Assembly (NCBI RefSeq): GCF_009905375.1
Contig: NC_133648.1
Span: forward strand, 311,442,565 to 311,506,564
Direction of reading: 5' to 3'
Length of the DNA: 64,000 nucleotides
Source of the DNA: Apium graveolens
Lineage: Eukaryota > Streptophyta > Magnoliopsida > Apiales > Apiaceae
How positions within the stretch are numbered: position 1 is the first letter of the stretch; every line of letters starts with the position of its first letter. The position numbers and the translations under genes are program-made. Positions 21,576 through 33,300 of this stretch are shown one piece after another. The notes beneath the pieces are model-generated. The model was not told where the DNA came from, searched no databases, and worked only from the letters and a program-made list of their open reading frames with translations.

Positions 21576-23199
21576 CAAGATGATAAGGTCTTTGGGAGAG
21601 TTTATAAGAGATTTTGGAAATAGAAGTGAAGGTAACCGGAGCCGGTACCGAAAAACTGTTTGAGATTGCAATACAGTCCGAATTATCGGAAAAGAACATA
21701 TTGTGCCAGAAAGAGTGATGAATGAAGGCAGAGAGCCAACAAATAGATAAGAGGTTAATACCGAGAAAGATGATAAGGGAATAATGAGGTATTCCTATAG
21801 AATTTGGATTCCAAATGTTCAATAGCTTAAAGATGAGATCTTAGATGAAAGTCATAGTTCAAGGAATAAGATTAAGGGCAAACCCTGAATGTGATAGTCA
21901 GGGAGGACGCCATCAAGATAGAAGGAACCCATAACATAATGAAGTAGAAAATGAGGATTTTTACGTATAAGATAACCCCAAGTATGGGAAAAGGATGAAA
22001 CATTTCATACTAAGGAAACAGAAAGTTGAGAAAGGAAAGGAGACTCGAGACGGTACTCCTATACGGCAATTCATGGACCTGTCTGAAAAGAACTTAGACT
22101 ATTATCCCCAACCACCACCTTGAGGAAACAATGCAGTAGGAAATTCTTTTAGGACCTTTAAGTCTCTAAGCTCTCAGAGTTCCAAGGAACAGGTTGACCT
22201 AGTCGAGGCAAGAGCCTGGCTAAAGGAAATATAGGAATCAATTGAGATTCTAAATGATTGACGAATCACAAAAGACTATTTTTGTCACTTACCCTCCTAA
22301 GAGAGAGGCCACCCGCCGGTGAAAGGCCAAGAAAGGCACGGAGCAAGAGATTATAATAAACTGATTTAAGTTCAGTCAATTGTTTTCAGGAAAGTACTTC
22401 CCAAGGTTATGGAGAGAGTGCAAAAGCTTTAGAGCCAGAACAAAGGTGGACGAGTATGATGAATTGTGAATCTAAGTTGTAAAAAGTTGTCAAGATTCGT
22501 TCTAAGGACACGAATCCAGAATGACGGGATGTTTGAAATCAATGCTTATGTTGTGTTGGTTCATGAAATAATGATAAGAGAAAGGAAAATTAAAAGAAAT
22601 TGAAGTGGAAAGGAATATAACGGCAATAGAGTTTGAGGAATGATAAAGGAGTTGGGTATGAGGAAACCCTAAAGACTCGTAGCAATAGAAATAGAAAAGT
22701 ATGTAATCGTCAGGATGATGGTGATTCACCATGAGTTAAATTGATGGTGGAACGCATAAGAGATACATATATTTTATTCCCTGTAAGTTGGGAGGATCCG
22801 AGGAAACCTTGAGATAGTTCGAAGGATGAAAAATAAAATGCGGATAGACTGAGGAGACAAGGGAGTAAGAAATTAGGAAAAATTGAATGAAGGAAGTGAC
22901 CTTCAAGAATGTGAAGTGTAAGACCGGTGGCTTGTTACCCAGAAAGGGAAACGCCAGGTATGAAAGATATCCCAGCATTGAGGTGACTGTTGAGATAAAC
23001 AACAAAAGTAAATGAGGAATTATTAAGAAGAAGTTCACGTTAAACATGACCAATATCTTCCAGAACATCCTTGTTATCATTACCAAATTAGGCAAGACAA
23101 GCGGATAACCGTTGTTATCTTTTGGAGGCCATATCGATTGACCCCATTTTGAATACAAATGTTATTGTGAAATTAGACATGTACTATCGAGGTGGGAAT

Positions 23200-23483
23200 G
23201 ATTGAATAAGACACCCTTATCAGGGATATATGACTTGATTTATCCATGGAAGAAGGCAGGTACCTTTTAAAGGTGGAATTAAGGATAGAACATCGGTAAC
23301 TTAAAATGAATCCTCGGGGAATGCATAAAAGTTGGAATTTCACCCTTAATAGGGATAGTGTGAGTTTTGACAGTATGAATTGGAAATGATTAAGGTAATA
23401 ACAACCTTTAAGAATCAGTGGAGAAATTTTTCAGAAGTATATAGACAATGATTCCGGTATTAATAAATGGTATCTTGATATGC
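23200..23483 (+). pseudogene. RT core remnant with lost catalytic Asp pair (INT1)
   Basis: FQKYIDN (near 23429) precedes a stretch that, with one frame change, reads VLINGILI where active chromovirus RTs have VFIDDILI. The Asp-Asp codons are AAT GGT at 23466-23471, which two transitions from GAT GAT would explain. The same AAT GGT is found at 33252-33257, 42998-43003 and 52786-52791, so the loss predates the copying. Confidence 0.65.
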
Positions 23484-23889
23484 CTTGTATCTAGGGAATA
23501 CAGGAGGAACGATTGAAGGATAACCTTAGAGGTTTCACAAGGAGAAAGGTAATATTCAAAATTCTCAAGAATAGAAATGTTGATAAAGGAAATATGACGT
23601 AATTATAATGTTGCCAAGTGGGGCACGTGTTAAACCACGAGAAAGTATGGATCGAACCAGTAATGGTCGAAATTGTTCAGGGCAATTAGGACTTAAGATA
23701 AAAGATGTTCTAAGTATGATTGAGAGTCAGTCTTGACAGTGATTAGCCTCTAAAGACTGAGGCAATAACTTATGGAAAAATGGTGATATTTTTTTTTATT
23801 TACTCATCAGATATTAAAGAAAAGCATTTTCACATAAGCTGTGATTGAAATAAGGTAGAAAATTTATTTGGAGGTGGTTAAAATGACAT

Positions 23890-23955
23890 TGACTGTAAGG
23901 AAATTTTACTATCAGGATAGGCCAAAGAGGTGGCCGACACTTTAAAGGGAAGTGG
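23890..23955 (+). pseudogene. Second RNase H C-terminal remnant in INT1
   Basis: ILLSG-stop-AKEVADTL resembles the HxGKAxxVADAL terminus already seen better preserved at 21502-21575. Two such tails in one internal region imply a duplication or chimeric origin. The match is short. Confidence 0.45.
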
Positions 23956-25389
23956 ATAATTATAGGCGCGTGTGCCAAAAGAATACAGTAATAATGGTTG
24001 AAGCCGTAAAAGTTGTTTTATGGTTGGAGAGATTGACATTCCTTCTGATGACTGTGCAAATACCCAACCTTAATAGTAGTTGGTAAAGGTTTAATTCGTG
24101 TAATCGCCATGAGCAGGCTATCTATCTCAGAAGATACTATCTTGAGATAAGCCAGGACCATGTTTCAAAAAGGACTAGACGAACCTTTGAGTTAAGTCTT
24201 CTACTTAAGGCATATGATTAAGAATGGTATTAACCTGCTATCATTGCTTTGATGGAAACTCTTCTGCAATTTTATTTGCTTCATATCATGTAAGTATGTC
24301 AGGATCAGGAGTGTTCTTCATGAATCAGGAATGGTGATTATGTTACCTCCTTAGAATGATTTGATACGACATGTATGGACTCTGTATGGTTAGATATTAA
24401 GATTTTATGGAAAAGTGAATGACGACAGTAGGTCAGTGGTGGACCATAGTAAGGCAGCAATGATTCTGCGAGTAGTGAGCTGATTACAACCATGAGAGTT
24501 ATATTGGAATGGGTGTTAAGATTGAGTACCACTAATCGGGTCGTGGTAGTGTATAAGTTATCATTGATAGACTAATTAAGTAGAGTATCTACCTATTGTA
24601 TATTTATTCTACTTATCAATAGAGAGTCGTATTACTATACGAGGAAGGTTACAGTGCAAGCATAAAATTTTAGTAATGGTGATGTCTGGAATGAAAACCC
24701 AGATTCGATTTTCGATGTCGAGGGAGTTTCAAAGGTGATTGTGTATAAGCTCGAGGAAGAGCATGGGTCCATAGAATGATGGACGGAATAGCAAAAAAAT
24801 ATTTAAGCATGCAAAATGCGATGCGATAATACTTGATGTTGATATAAATACATATGTTTTGTTCTCCTATGATAAACTTCTATAGTTCAGAGGTAGGTTC
24901 CAAGCCAGATATTTTGTGGCAGTATATATTTTTTCATATATATACAATTCTCTTCAATTCGTTCTTTTCTCTTCTTTTCATTTCATGTAAGCTGAGAAGA
25001 ACAACCCTTCCAGAAGGGGAGGTATTGCCGAATGACTATCTATCTGTGTGATAGAAGCCTAGTAGGATACCATCTATTGTTTAATTGCTTGTCAAGTACT
25101 GAAGGTTGGCCACCTTCTGTACTAACTATGCGATATAACAAGTGTTCATGATCATAGTGATCTCTCAACAAATTCCTTTACTTCTATATGATTGATCAAA
25201 CTTTGGGAAATATAAACAGCTGAAAAAGGAGTAATAAAGTTGTGGTAGTATTCAGAATGGAAACACATTCGTGATACTAAGGTTGACGTGGTTATTAAAA
25301 GATTATAGAACGCTAACGAGCAAAAGTATAACTAGTATAATATTAGGAACGGAAGGTAGTAGCGACTACGAACTGGAAAAGGATGGGTA

Positions 25390-25890
25390 GTGAGAAGCAA
25401 AAGCTCTAATGCTGAAAGCTATAATGAGAGTCTGTGCAATAGACTTGAAAGAAATTGGAATGATCACATAACACGGGTTGAGTTTTCTTACGACAATAGA
25501 TCATATGTCAGTATTGAGGTATCGCCTTATGAGATCCTTGAGGGAAGACAATGTCGATCTCCCTTATGTTAGGATGAAGTTGTAGAGCGCAAGATGCTCG
25601 GACCCGCAGTAGTCCAAAGGACCAGGGATATAATAGATCTAATCAGAGGACGACTGGTAGTAGCCAGGAAGGACATAAGAAGTATGTCGATTTGACATGA
25701 AAGGACAAAGAATAGGAAGGAGGCAACCTTGTATTGTTAAAAGTATTCCCTTGAAAAGAATTAATGAGATTCGGAAAGAAAGGAAAGCTAAGTCCACCAA
25801 TTGTTGGACCCTTGGATATATTAAGAAGTATTGGGAAGTTAGCATATGAGCTAGCCTTACCCCAGAACATGTAGCAAGTCATAACGTGTT
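25390..25890 (+). pseudogene. Integrase C-terminus with GPY/F module (INT1)
   Basis: The frame at 25390 gives ESLCNRLERNWNDHITRVEF, YVSIEVSPYEIL and RQCRSPLC, the end of the gypsy integrase core where active copies have SERTIQTLE..., APYEALYGR and CRSPLCW. After a frame change, LVLLKVFPWKELMRFGKKGK and LSPPIVGPLDILRSIGKLAY (near 25735-25850) give the GPY/F module. Equivalents are 35161-35661, 44922-45422 and about 54707-55207. INT2 and INT4 share HLTRVEF; INT1 and INT3 share HITRVEF. Confidence 0.85.
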
Positions 25891-25974
25891 TCACGTATCA
25901 ATGTTAAGGAAGTGTAATTCGGATGCCAGATAAATAGGGGCATAGGAGCGCATAGACATGCAACCAGACGTAAC

Positions 25975-26110
25975 CTATATGGAGCAACCAGGAAGGGTAT
26001 AGATTAAGAAGGAACGAGTGCTTAGGAGAAGGGTTATCAAACTAGTAAGAGTTTGATGGTAGAACCACAATGTGGGAAAATTGACTTGAGAGTTAGAAAG
26101 TGCAATACTA
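25975..26110 (+). pseudogene. Chromodomain-like C-terminal remnant (INT1)
   Basis: KKERVLRRRVIKLVRV, stop, W, NHNVGK and ELE line up with the chromodomain tail of Tekay-type integrases (RKERVLR...VxLVxVLWxxHxVEExTWELE). This domain targets integration to heterochromatin in chromoviruses. It is dead here. Equivalents are near 35746-35881, 45507-45642 and 55290-55426. Confidence 0.7.
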
Positions 26111-26159
26111 AGAAAGTATCCCTATTCATTTCTATCTGATTCCGGGACGGAATCCTTTT

Positions 26160-26172
26160 AAGGAGGGGAGAC
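26160..26172 (+). other. Polypurine tract before LTR2 (copies before LTR3-5)
   Basis: AAGGAGGGGAGAC abuts the LTR start and primes plus-strand DNA. Identical tracts lie at 35931-35943, 45692-45704 and 55477-55489. No such tract precedes LTR1, which abuts copia sequence. Confidence 0.9.
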
Positions 26173-29100
26173 TGTAATAACCCTAATTTTTGGGAATTTT
26201 TTTTTGAAACCCTTATGAATAGTGTTTTTGCTGATTGAGAAATTTTTTTCATGTCACACTATGTAGGGGTTCTGATATGGATATTCTGAGGTTTTATTAG
26301 TACTCTATATGGTATATAAGTGTATGCAAAAATCGTCAGAATCCAATTCCGAACACTTTGATTTTTTCCGGAAATACACTAGATACGGAGAGAATTGAGT
26401 ATAAGGTAACAGGATAAAAAGGATTTAAATTAAAGGATTATAATAGAGGATCATAAAAATGAATATAATGTATTGAGAAAGGTTAAGGGAACCTAAGTAA
26501 TAAGATCCCGGGTATGATCCCTCAAACGATAAACGAAAATGAAAGTTAAGCGAACCGTATAACAGATCAGCGGTCATTAGGCAAACAATTAGAAGCTAAT
26601 CAAAGAGATTAGAAGGGATGATGACATAGCAATGTGACATAAGCATGACATAAGGGGAAGGAGATGTGGTTGATTTAAAACCACACAAAGTCAAGGCTAG
26701 AAAAGTAATTAACCAAAAACAAGACAAAAAGCAACCAACCAAGCCAAAACATTTCATTTTCATCAAAAAAACACAAACCCCCCATTTTCTTCTTCAAGCT
26801 CTCGGCCTCTTTTCTTAAAAAATGAAAGTCAAAGCTCCTCCACTTACTATTTAGCAAGGTAATTATCCTAGCTTCTCCTAGTTAAGTTACATACTTCCTA
26901 TAAGTTTAAGCTTCTAATTCCAAGCCAATCTTTTTCTATAAATCAAGAAAGAAGATGGTGAATAGTACTTTCTTGAAATTAATTTTTGTGTTCTTGATTT
27001 CTTTGAAAGAACAAGCTTGTAGGAGGTTAGATTAAGGCTTCCATGGGCATTCCAAGGATCTTTCATGGATTAAAAGCTTCAAGGAAGGTATAACTCTTCA
27101 TGATCTTAGCTTTAAGTTTTGTTGTTTAGATTTCCTAATGTTTAGATGAAGGGTTAGGGTAATGGGTGTGTAATCATGTTAAAGCTTGTTATGAGTATTT
27201 TAGTTGGTGAGAGGCATGATTATTGTGTGTTTAGAGATTGGTTGATTTTGTGATATTTTTGGAGTTGGAAATCTTGGTTAATTAGTCAATGAACTTAAGT
27301 AAAACTCTTAGTTCATAATTGAGAAATAAGTATGAATTGGTAACATTGATTTGATGGGGCTGTTGGAGTGTGTTTTGGATGGATGTTGGTGGTATGATTG
27401 ATTTGGGGTTGAATTGTGGTTGGTTTTTAATGGTTTAAATTTGGGAAATCACGTAAACATAGCCGTCGTAACGTCCGATTTTCTTTAGACTGTTTTTGTG
27501 CATAACATTAGGACCCGAGAACCCCCTGCTAGATTATGACTATTGCCATGTCTAGATAGCTCGTGTTACGAGCTTCGTTTTGATATGTGGTTCGTTCGAT
27601 TCCGATGCACGGTTTAGGAGAAACGACCGTTTTAAGTAACGGCGTTTCGCGAACGAAACTTTTCCCCTCGCCTTACTTTGAAACATAGGTTAAAGACCAA
27701 AAAGGGTTAATTAATGTATGAAACAATTATGGTAAGAGTGTTAGGCAGTTGGTAAGACACTCGCGAAGGAATCGCCTTAAAACTCATAAAGGTTAAATTA
27801 TTAAAAATGGTGGAGCCGAGGGTACCCGAGTGACTTAAGAGAATCAATAAGCGCAAAACAAGTGTTAGAGTCTAAGTTAGTTAGAGTATAGATTTACAAG
27901 TGACTTTGGTTTAATTCCAACTTACTTGTTGTTTATAGGTTACCAGACTCGTCCCGAGCCATTCGTAACCCCCAGTCGCTCAGGCAAGTTTTCTACCCGT
28001 TATACTGTTGTGGTGATGTATATGTGTATATGCATTATCTTGTGATAATGCATGATTGTTATTAGCAAATTTGCGATATATTGGAGCATGCTGATATGGT
28101 ATATATGCATGTCTGTTTCGTAATCTGGTTATCTATCTGTTGATTTCAATGCTTATAGTTGCATAATACCTATGCTAGAGATAAGCAAGTAGTTGCGTAT
28201 ACCCTTAGTATAGGGGATAAAAGGTGAACATATTTCTAAACCGGGAGTCGATGTTCCCGAGTATATTGTATATATATACATATATATTTATATATATATA
28301 TGGTTATAGTTTTCAAAACTATTAATCGAATAAGGTTTATTCGATAACTTTATTTTATTTAATGAATATTATTATGAATATTCATTCGAGGGCTTATGAC
28401 TTCTTTATTTTATTAAATGAATATTATTTTTATATTCATTCGAGGGCTTATGACTCTTTATATTATTTATTGAATATTATTTCGAATATTATTCGATGGC
28501 TTATGACTCTTTTATATTATTATTGAATATTACTTGGATATTCATTTGAGGATGTATGACTCCTTTATTTTATGAATATTATTTACAGTATTCATTCGAG
28601 GTATTATGACTCCGCTTATTACTTAATAATATTCTTTATTGTATTAAAGAATAAGGTGTCGATAATCAAACTTATTCTTGATTATTCAAATAAAGATATT
28701 ACTTTCGTATAAGTATATCTTTGATTATTTGCTATTCATTCGAGTATAAGTTTTCCAACTTCTACCTCCATTATTCTTTATGGGAATATTATTTAAATAA
28801 TAATATTCAGACATTTTCTAAATATTCTGGGGACTGATTTACTTCATTAAATCAGCTTTACTCCAAACACTCTTTAAAGTGTTTTCGAGTCTTCAAAATG
28901 ATTTTTAAAAGTTAGAGCGGATCCCAAAACTCATTTTTATATTTAAGATCTTCCTTTTTAAGGGGATTTAAATACTTGCTCAAAACCTGAGGGATCCGGC
29001 TCTGTGGTGTATTTTATATTCGCAACACGGTTGCAGTTTTGGTAAATAAATTGATTACTTACCCAACGTTCGGGAAGTAAGTCCATCTATTGAGTCGGCA

Positions 29101-30386
29101 TAAGCAACATGGGCTCAGTGGGCGTCCATGATAGTGTAAGTGGCTCAGTGGGAGTCCATCAAATGCATAAGTGGCTGAGTGGCAGTCCAGCATAAGGTCC
29201 TATTACGACCAGGGCGATGACCAGTGGGGAATTCGTCCATCTACTAGTAGAAAATGTTACTTATGGGTATCTTTGCCTGATCAGCAAGATACCTGGTTTA
29301 TGCAAAAATTCTTTTCCTTTCCAAATTTATTGGATATTGCAACTCTGTTCATACTTTACCTGACAGAGGTTTTCAGGAAATGTATAAAGAAGATGTATAT
29401 GTGGATATATATATATATATATATATATCAGAACTTAATGAAGTATATCCTAACTTCATTTCCTTTAATAATATTTCAAAGATTGAATCTATTCAAGTCT
29501 TATCTTGTGGTCTCATCAGTGGGATGAACTTTTGAAATTAATTATAACTTGAACGGTGGTAGTTCAAGTAGTATTTGGAAAAGATATAAGTATATTGGAG
29601 TATCTTGTAACTTCATCTTTTAAACTTATATCTAGTTAATAATTGTCTTATGAATGACAAAGATTTTCAGAAAAAAGTTGAGACAAGGTTAGATATATTA
29701 GATCACCTTGCAACGATACTTTTTATACAGTTATAAACTAGAACTTTGTGTATATTATGCATGGAAGAGGACTTCCAAGATTTTGAAAAGTATATATGTA
29801 TATATATATATACTGACTATTTTGCGACTTCATCGCATTAAAATATCAAACTTGGTTCATTTCTTTTGACCAAGACTTTCATGAGTACTATGAGAAGGCT
29901 CATATATTGTTAATCATTATACATATTATTTTGGTGGGCTTGCTGCTCACCCTTGCTTTCTTCTTTCATCACACAACATCAGATAGACAAGATGAACAGG
30001 ACCAAGCTCCCAATTCGCGAGCGGATAGGAAGCATTCCGCAGTTTTCTATAGGTGTTGAAGTCACTATAGCTGAGGTAGGGAAATACCAATAGACTAGGC
30101 TTCAACTTTTGATGTACCAGATTATGTATATTTACGAATTGTAATAATGGCAAAGAAAATGTAAATTTATTCAGAAAACCTTCTAAGGTGTATTGGCAGA
30201 TAATTGTGGAATAAATGACTTGTGATTATTTTTGGATGTTCATCTCTGAGACTATAACGTGTGGTGGGTGTGTTTATTGTGGGGTCACAGTACAGAGTAG
30301 TTGATTAATTATTAAGGTGGGTGTTACTAAGGGAAATGGAACTCGTGACAACCCGGATCTCCGACCCCGGATCTGGGGGTGTTACA
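26173..30386 (+). mobile_element. LTR2 of the composite (type B)
   Basis: This LTR is 4214 bp. Type B bases shared with LTR4 include CCCCTGCTAGATTATGACTA, GATGGATGTTGG, AGAAAATGTTACTTATGG and CCGACCCCGG. By eye, LTR2 and LTR4 differ mainly in homopolymer or AT-run lengths. The final ~180 bp (from about 30205) begin the indel-rich block described in the findings. Confidence 0.92.
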
Positions 30387-33300
30387 GAAGTGGTATCAGA
30401 GCTAAGCGTTATAAACCTCAGAGATGATGTGACGTTAAGATAATAAGTTCACTAAGATAATAAGAACTCTTGCCAAGTTCATAGTCGGGCTACCTAACGT
30501 AGTATTGACAGTTAAAACCCTTATGGGAACTCTTATAAATATCGTGATAGAAGCGTAGTTCGTTATCGTAGACGGTAGCGGGCTTCTGAACCCTGAGGTT
30601 GAGGAGCAACAATGCGATGATGTTTATTACTATTAAAGATCAGATTATGGATCCGATAGAGCATCCTAAACGCGGGATCGGATGATGTTCATATTGAGGA
30701 TATAGCGGTTGAGGATGTTGTCCTAGAAGGGATAGTGCTGAGGAGGATCCCATGGAGGATCCTGACAAGAATGAATAAAGGACCACTGAGGAATTGATGA
30801 CCATGGTTAGGTCGACTACCAGAGGTAGGATTGGTCGGTCACTACCAGAGGTTCGTTCAAGTTTGTAAAGATAGTCGCCCCTTTAACGCGGCTTACTCAT
30901 AAGACTGAGAAGTTCGAATAGACAGAGAAATGCGAGAACAGCTTTTAAGAACTGAAGCAAAGGTTGGTGACGGCCCCTATGTTGGCGTTGCCGGATGGAA
31001 AAAGGAGATTTTGTGATTTGTAAGTGACGCTTCGTATAAGGAATTAGGGTGCTTTTATACAGCACAACAAGGTACTCGCGTACACATCAAGCCAATCGAT
31101 GGGTAATATGAAATTCGATATCCCCACCCATGAGCTTGGGCTCGTGGCAATAGTTTTGCCCTAAATATTGGAGGCACTACTGGTATGAATAGAAGTGCGA
31201 GATTTACATAAACCATAGGAGCTCTAGAACATTTTTACGTAGAAAGAGCTCAACATACGCCAGAGGAGGCGGTTAGAGCTAATCAAGAATTATGATTGGG
31301 AGATTCTTTATCATTCGGGGAAAGCCAATGTGGTGGCTGATGCCCTTAGTAAAAAGGAGAGGCTCAAGATGATAAGGTCTTTGGGAGAGTTTATAAGAGA
31401 TTTTGGAAATAGAAGTGAAGGTAACCGGAGCCGGTACCGAAAAAAACTGTTTGAGATTGCAATACAGTCCGAATTATCGGAAAAGAACATATTGTGCCAG
31501 AAAGAGTGATGAATGAAGGCAGAGAGCCAACAAATAGATAAGAGGTTAATACCGAGAAAGATGATAAGGGAATAATGAGGTATTCCTATAGAATTGGATT
31601 CCAAATGTTCAATAGCTTAAAGATGAGATCTTAGATGAAAGTCATAGTTCAAGGAATAAGATTAAGGGCAAACCCTGAATGTGATAGTCAGGGAGGACGC
31701 CATCAAGATAGAAGGAACCCATAACATAATGAAGTAGAAAATGAGGATTTTTACGTATAAGATAACCCCAAGTATGGGAAAAGGATGAAACATTTCATAC
31801 TAAGGAAACAGAAAGTTGAGAAAGGAAAGGAGACTCGAGACGGTACTCCTATACGACAATTCATGGACCTGTCTGAAAAGAACTTAGACTATTATCCCCA
31901 ACCACCACCTTGAGGAAACAATGCAGTAGGAAATTCTTTTAGGACCTTTAAGTCTCTAAGCTCTCAGAGTTCCAAGGAACAGGTTGACCTAGTCGAGGCA
32001 AGAGCCTGGCTAAAGGAAATATAGGAATCAATTGAGATTCTAAATGATTGACGAATCACAAAAGACTATTTTTTGTCACTTACCCTCCTAAGAGAGAGGC
32101 CACCCGCCGGTGAAAGGCAAGAAAGGCACGGAGCAAGAGATTATAATAAACTGATTTAAGTTCAGTCAATTGTTTTTCAGGAAAGTACTTCCCAAGGTTA
32201 TGGAGAGAGTGCAAAAGCTTTAGAGCCAGAACAAAGGTGGACGAGTATGATGAATTGTGAATCTAAGTTGTAAAAAGTTGTCAAGATTCGTTCTAAGGAC
32301 ACGAATCCAGAATGACGGGATGTTTGAAATCAATGCTTATGTTGTGTTGGTTCATGAAATAATGATAAGAGAAAGGAAAATTAAAAGAAATTGAAGTGGA
32401 AGGAATATAACGGTAATAGAGTTTGAGGAATGATAAGGGAGTTGGTATGAGGAAACCTTAAAGACTCGTAGCAATAGAAATAGAAAAATATTTAATCGTC
32501 AGGATGATGGTGATTCACCATGAGTTAAATTGATGGTGGAACGTATAAGAGATACATATATTTTATTCCCTGTAAGTTGGAGGATCCGAGGAAACCTTGA
32601 GATAGTTCGAAGGATGAAAAATAAAATGCGGATAGACTGAGGAGACAAGGGAGTAAGAAATTAGGAAAAATTGAATGAAGGAAGTGACCTTCAAGAATGT
32701 GAAGTGTAAGACCGGTGGCTTGTACCCAGAAAGGGAAACGCCAGGTATGAAAGATATCCCAGCATTGAGGTGACTGTTGAGATAAACAACAAAAGTAAAT
32801 GAGGAATTATTAAGAAGAAGTTCACGTTAAACATGACCAATATCTTCCAGAACATCCTTGTTATCATTACCAAATTAGGCAAGACAAGCGGATAACCGTT
32901 GTTATCTTTTGGAGGCCATATTGATTGACCCCATTTTGAATACAAATGTTATTGTGAAATTAGACATGTACTATCGATGTGGGAATGATTGAATAAGACA
33001 CCCTTATCAGGGATATATGACTTGATTTATCCATGAAGAAGGCAGGTACCTTTTAAAGGTGGAATTAAGGATAGAACATCGGTAACTTAAAATGAATCCT
33101 CGGGGAATGCATAAAAGTTGGAATTTCACCCTTAATAGGGATAGTGTGAGTTTTGACAGTATGAATTGGAAATGATTAAGGTAATAACAACCTTTAAGAA
33201 TCAGTGGAGAAATTTTTCAGAAGTATATAGACAATGATTCTGGTATTAATAAATGGTATCTTGATATGCCCTGTATCTAGGGAATACAGGAGGAACGATT

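Larger units (their letters stand above)
20600..26172 (+). pseudogene. INT1: dead Tekay-like gag-pol internal region (type A)
   Basis: This 5573-bp region has no plus-strand ORF beyond about 65 codons. Recognisable remnants in order are: RT connection and RNase H (about 21035-21575), a linker read as KDDKGIMRYSYRIWIPN in shifting frames, RT core (about 23200-23483), a second RNase H tail (about 23900-23950), integrase C-terminus (25390-25890) and chromodomain-like end (25975-26110). The part from 21850 to 23000 is unassigned. No protease or zinc knuckle was found. Sequence upstream of 21000 may be gag remnant (acidic, like the E1 ORF). Mobilisation would need enzymes in trans. Confidence 0.8.
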
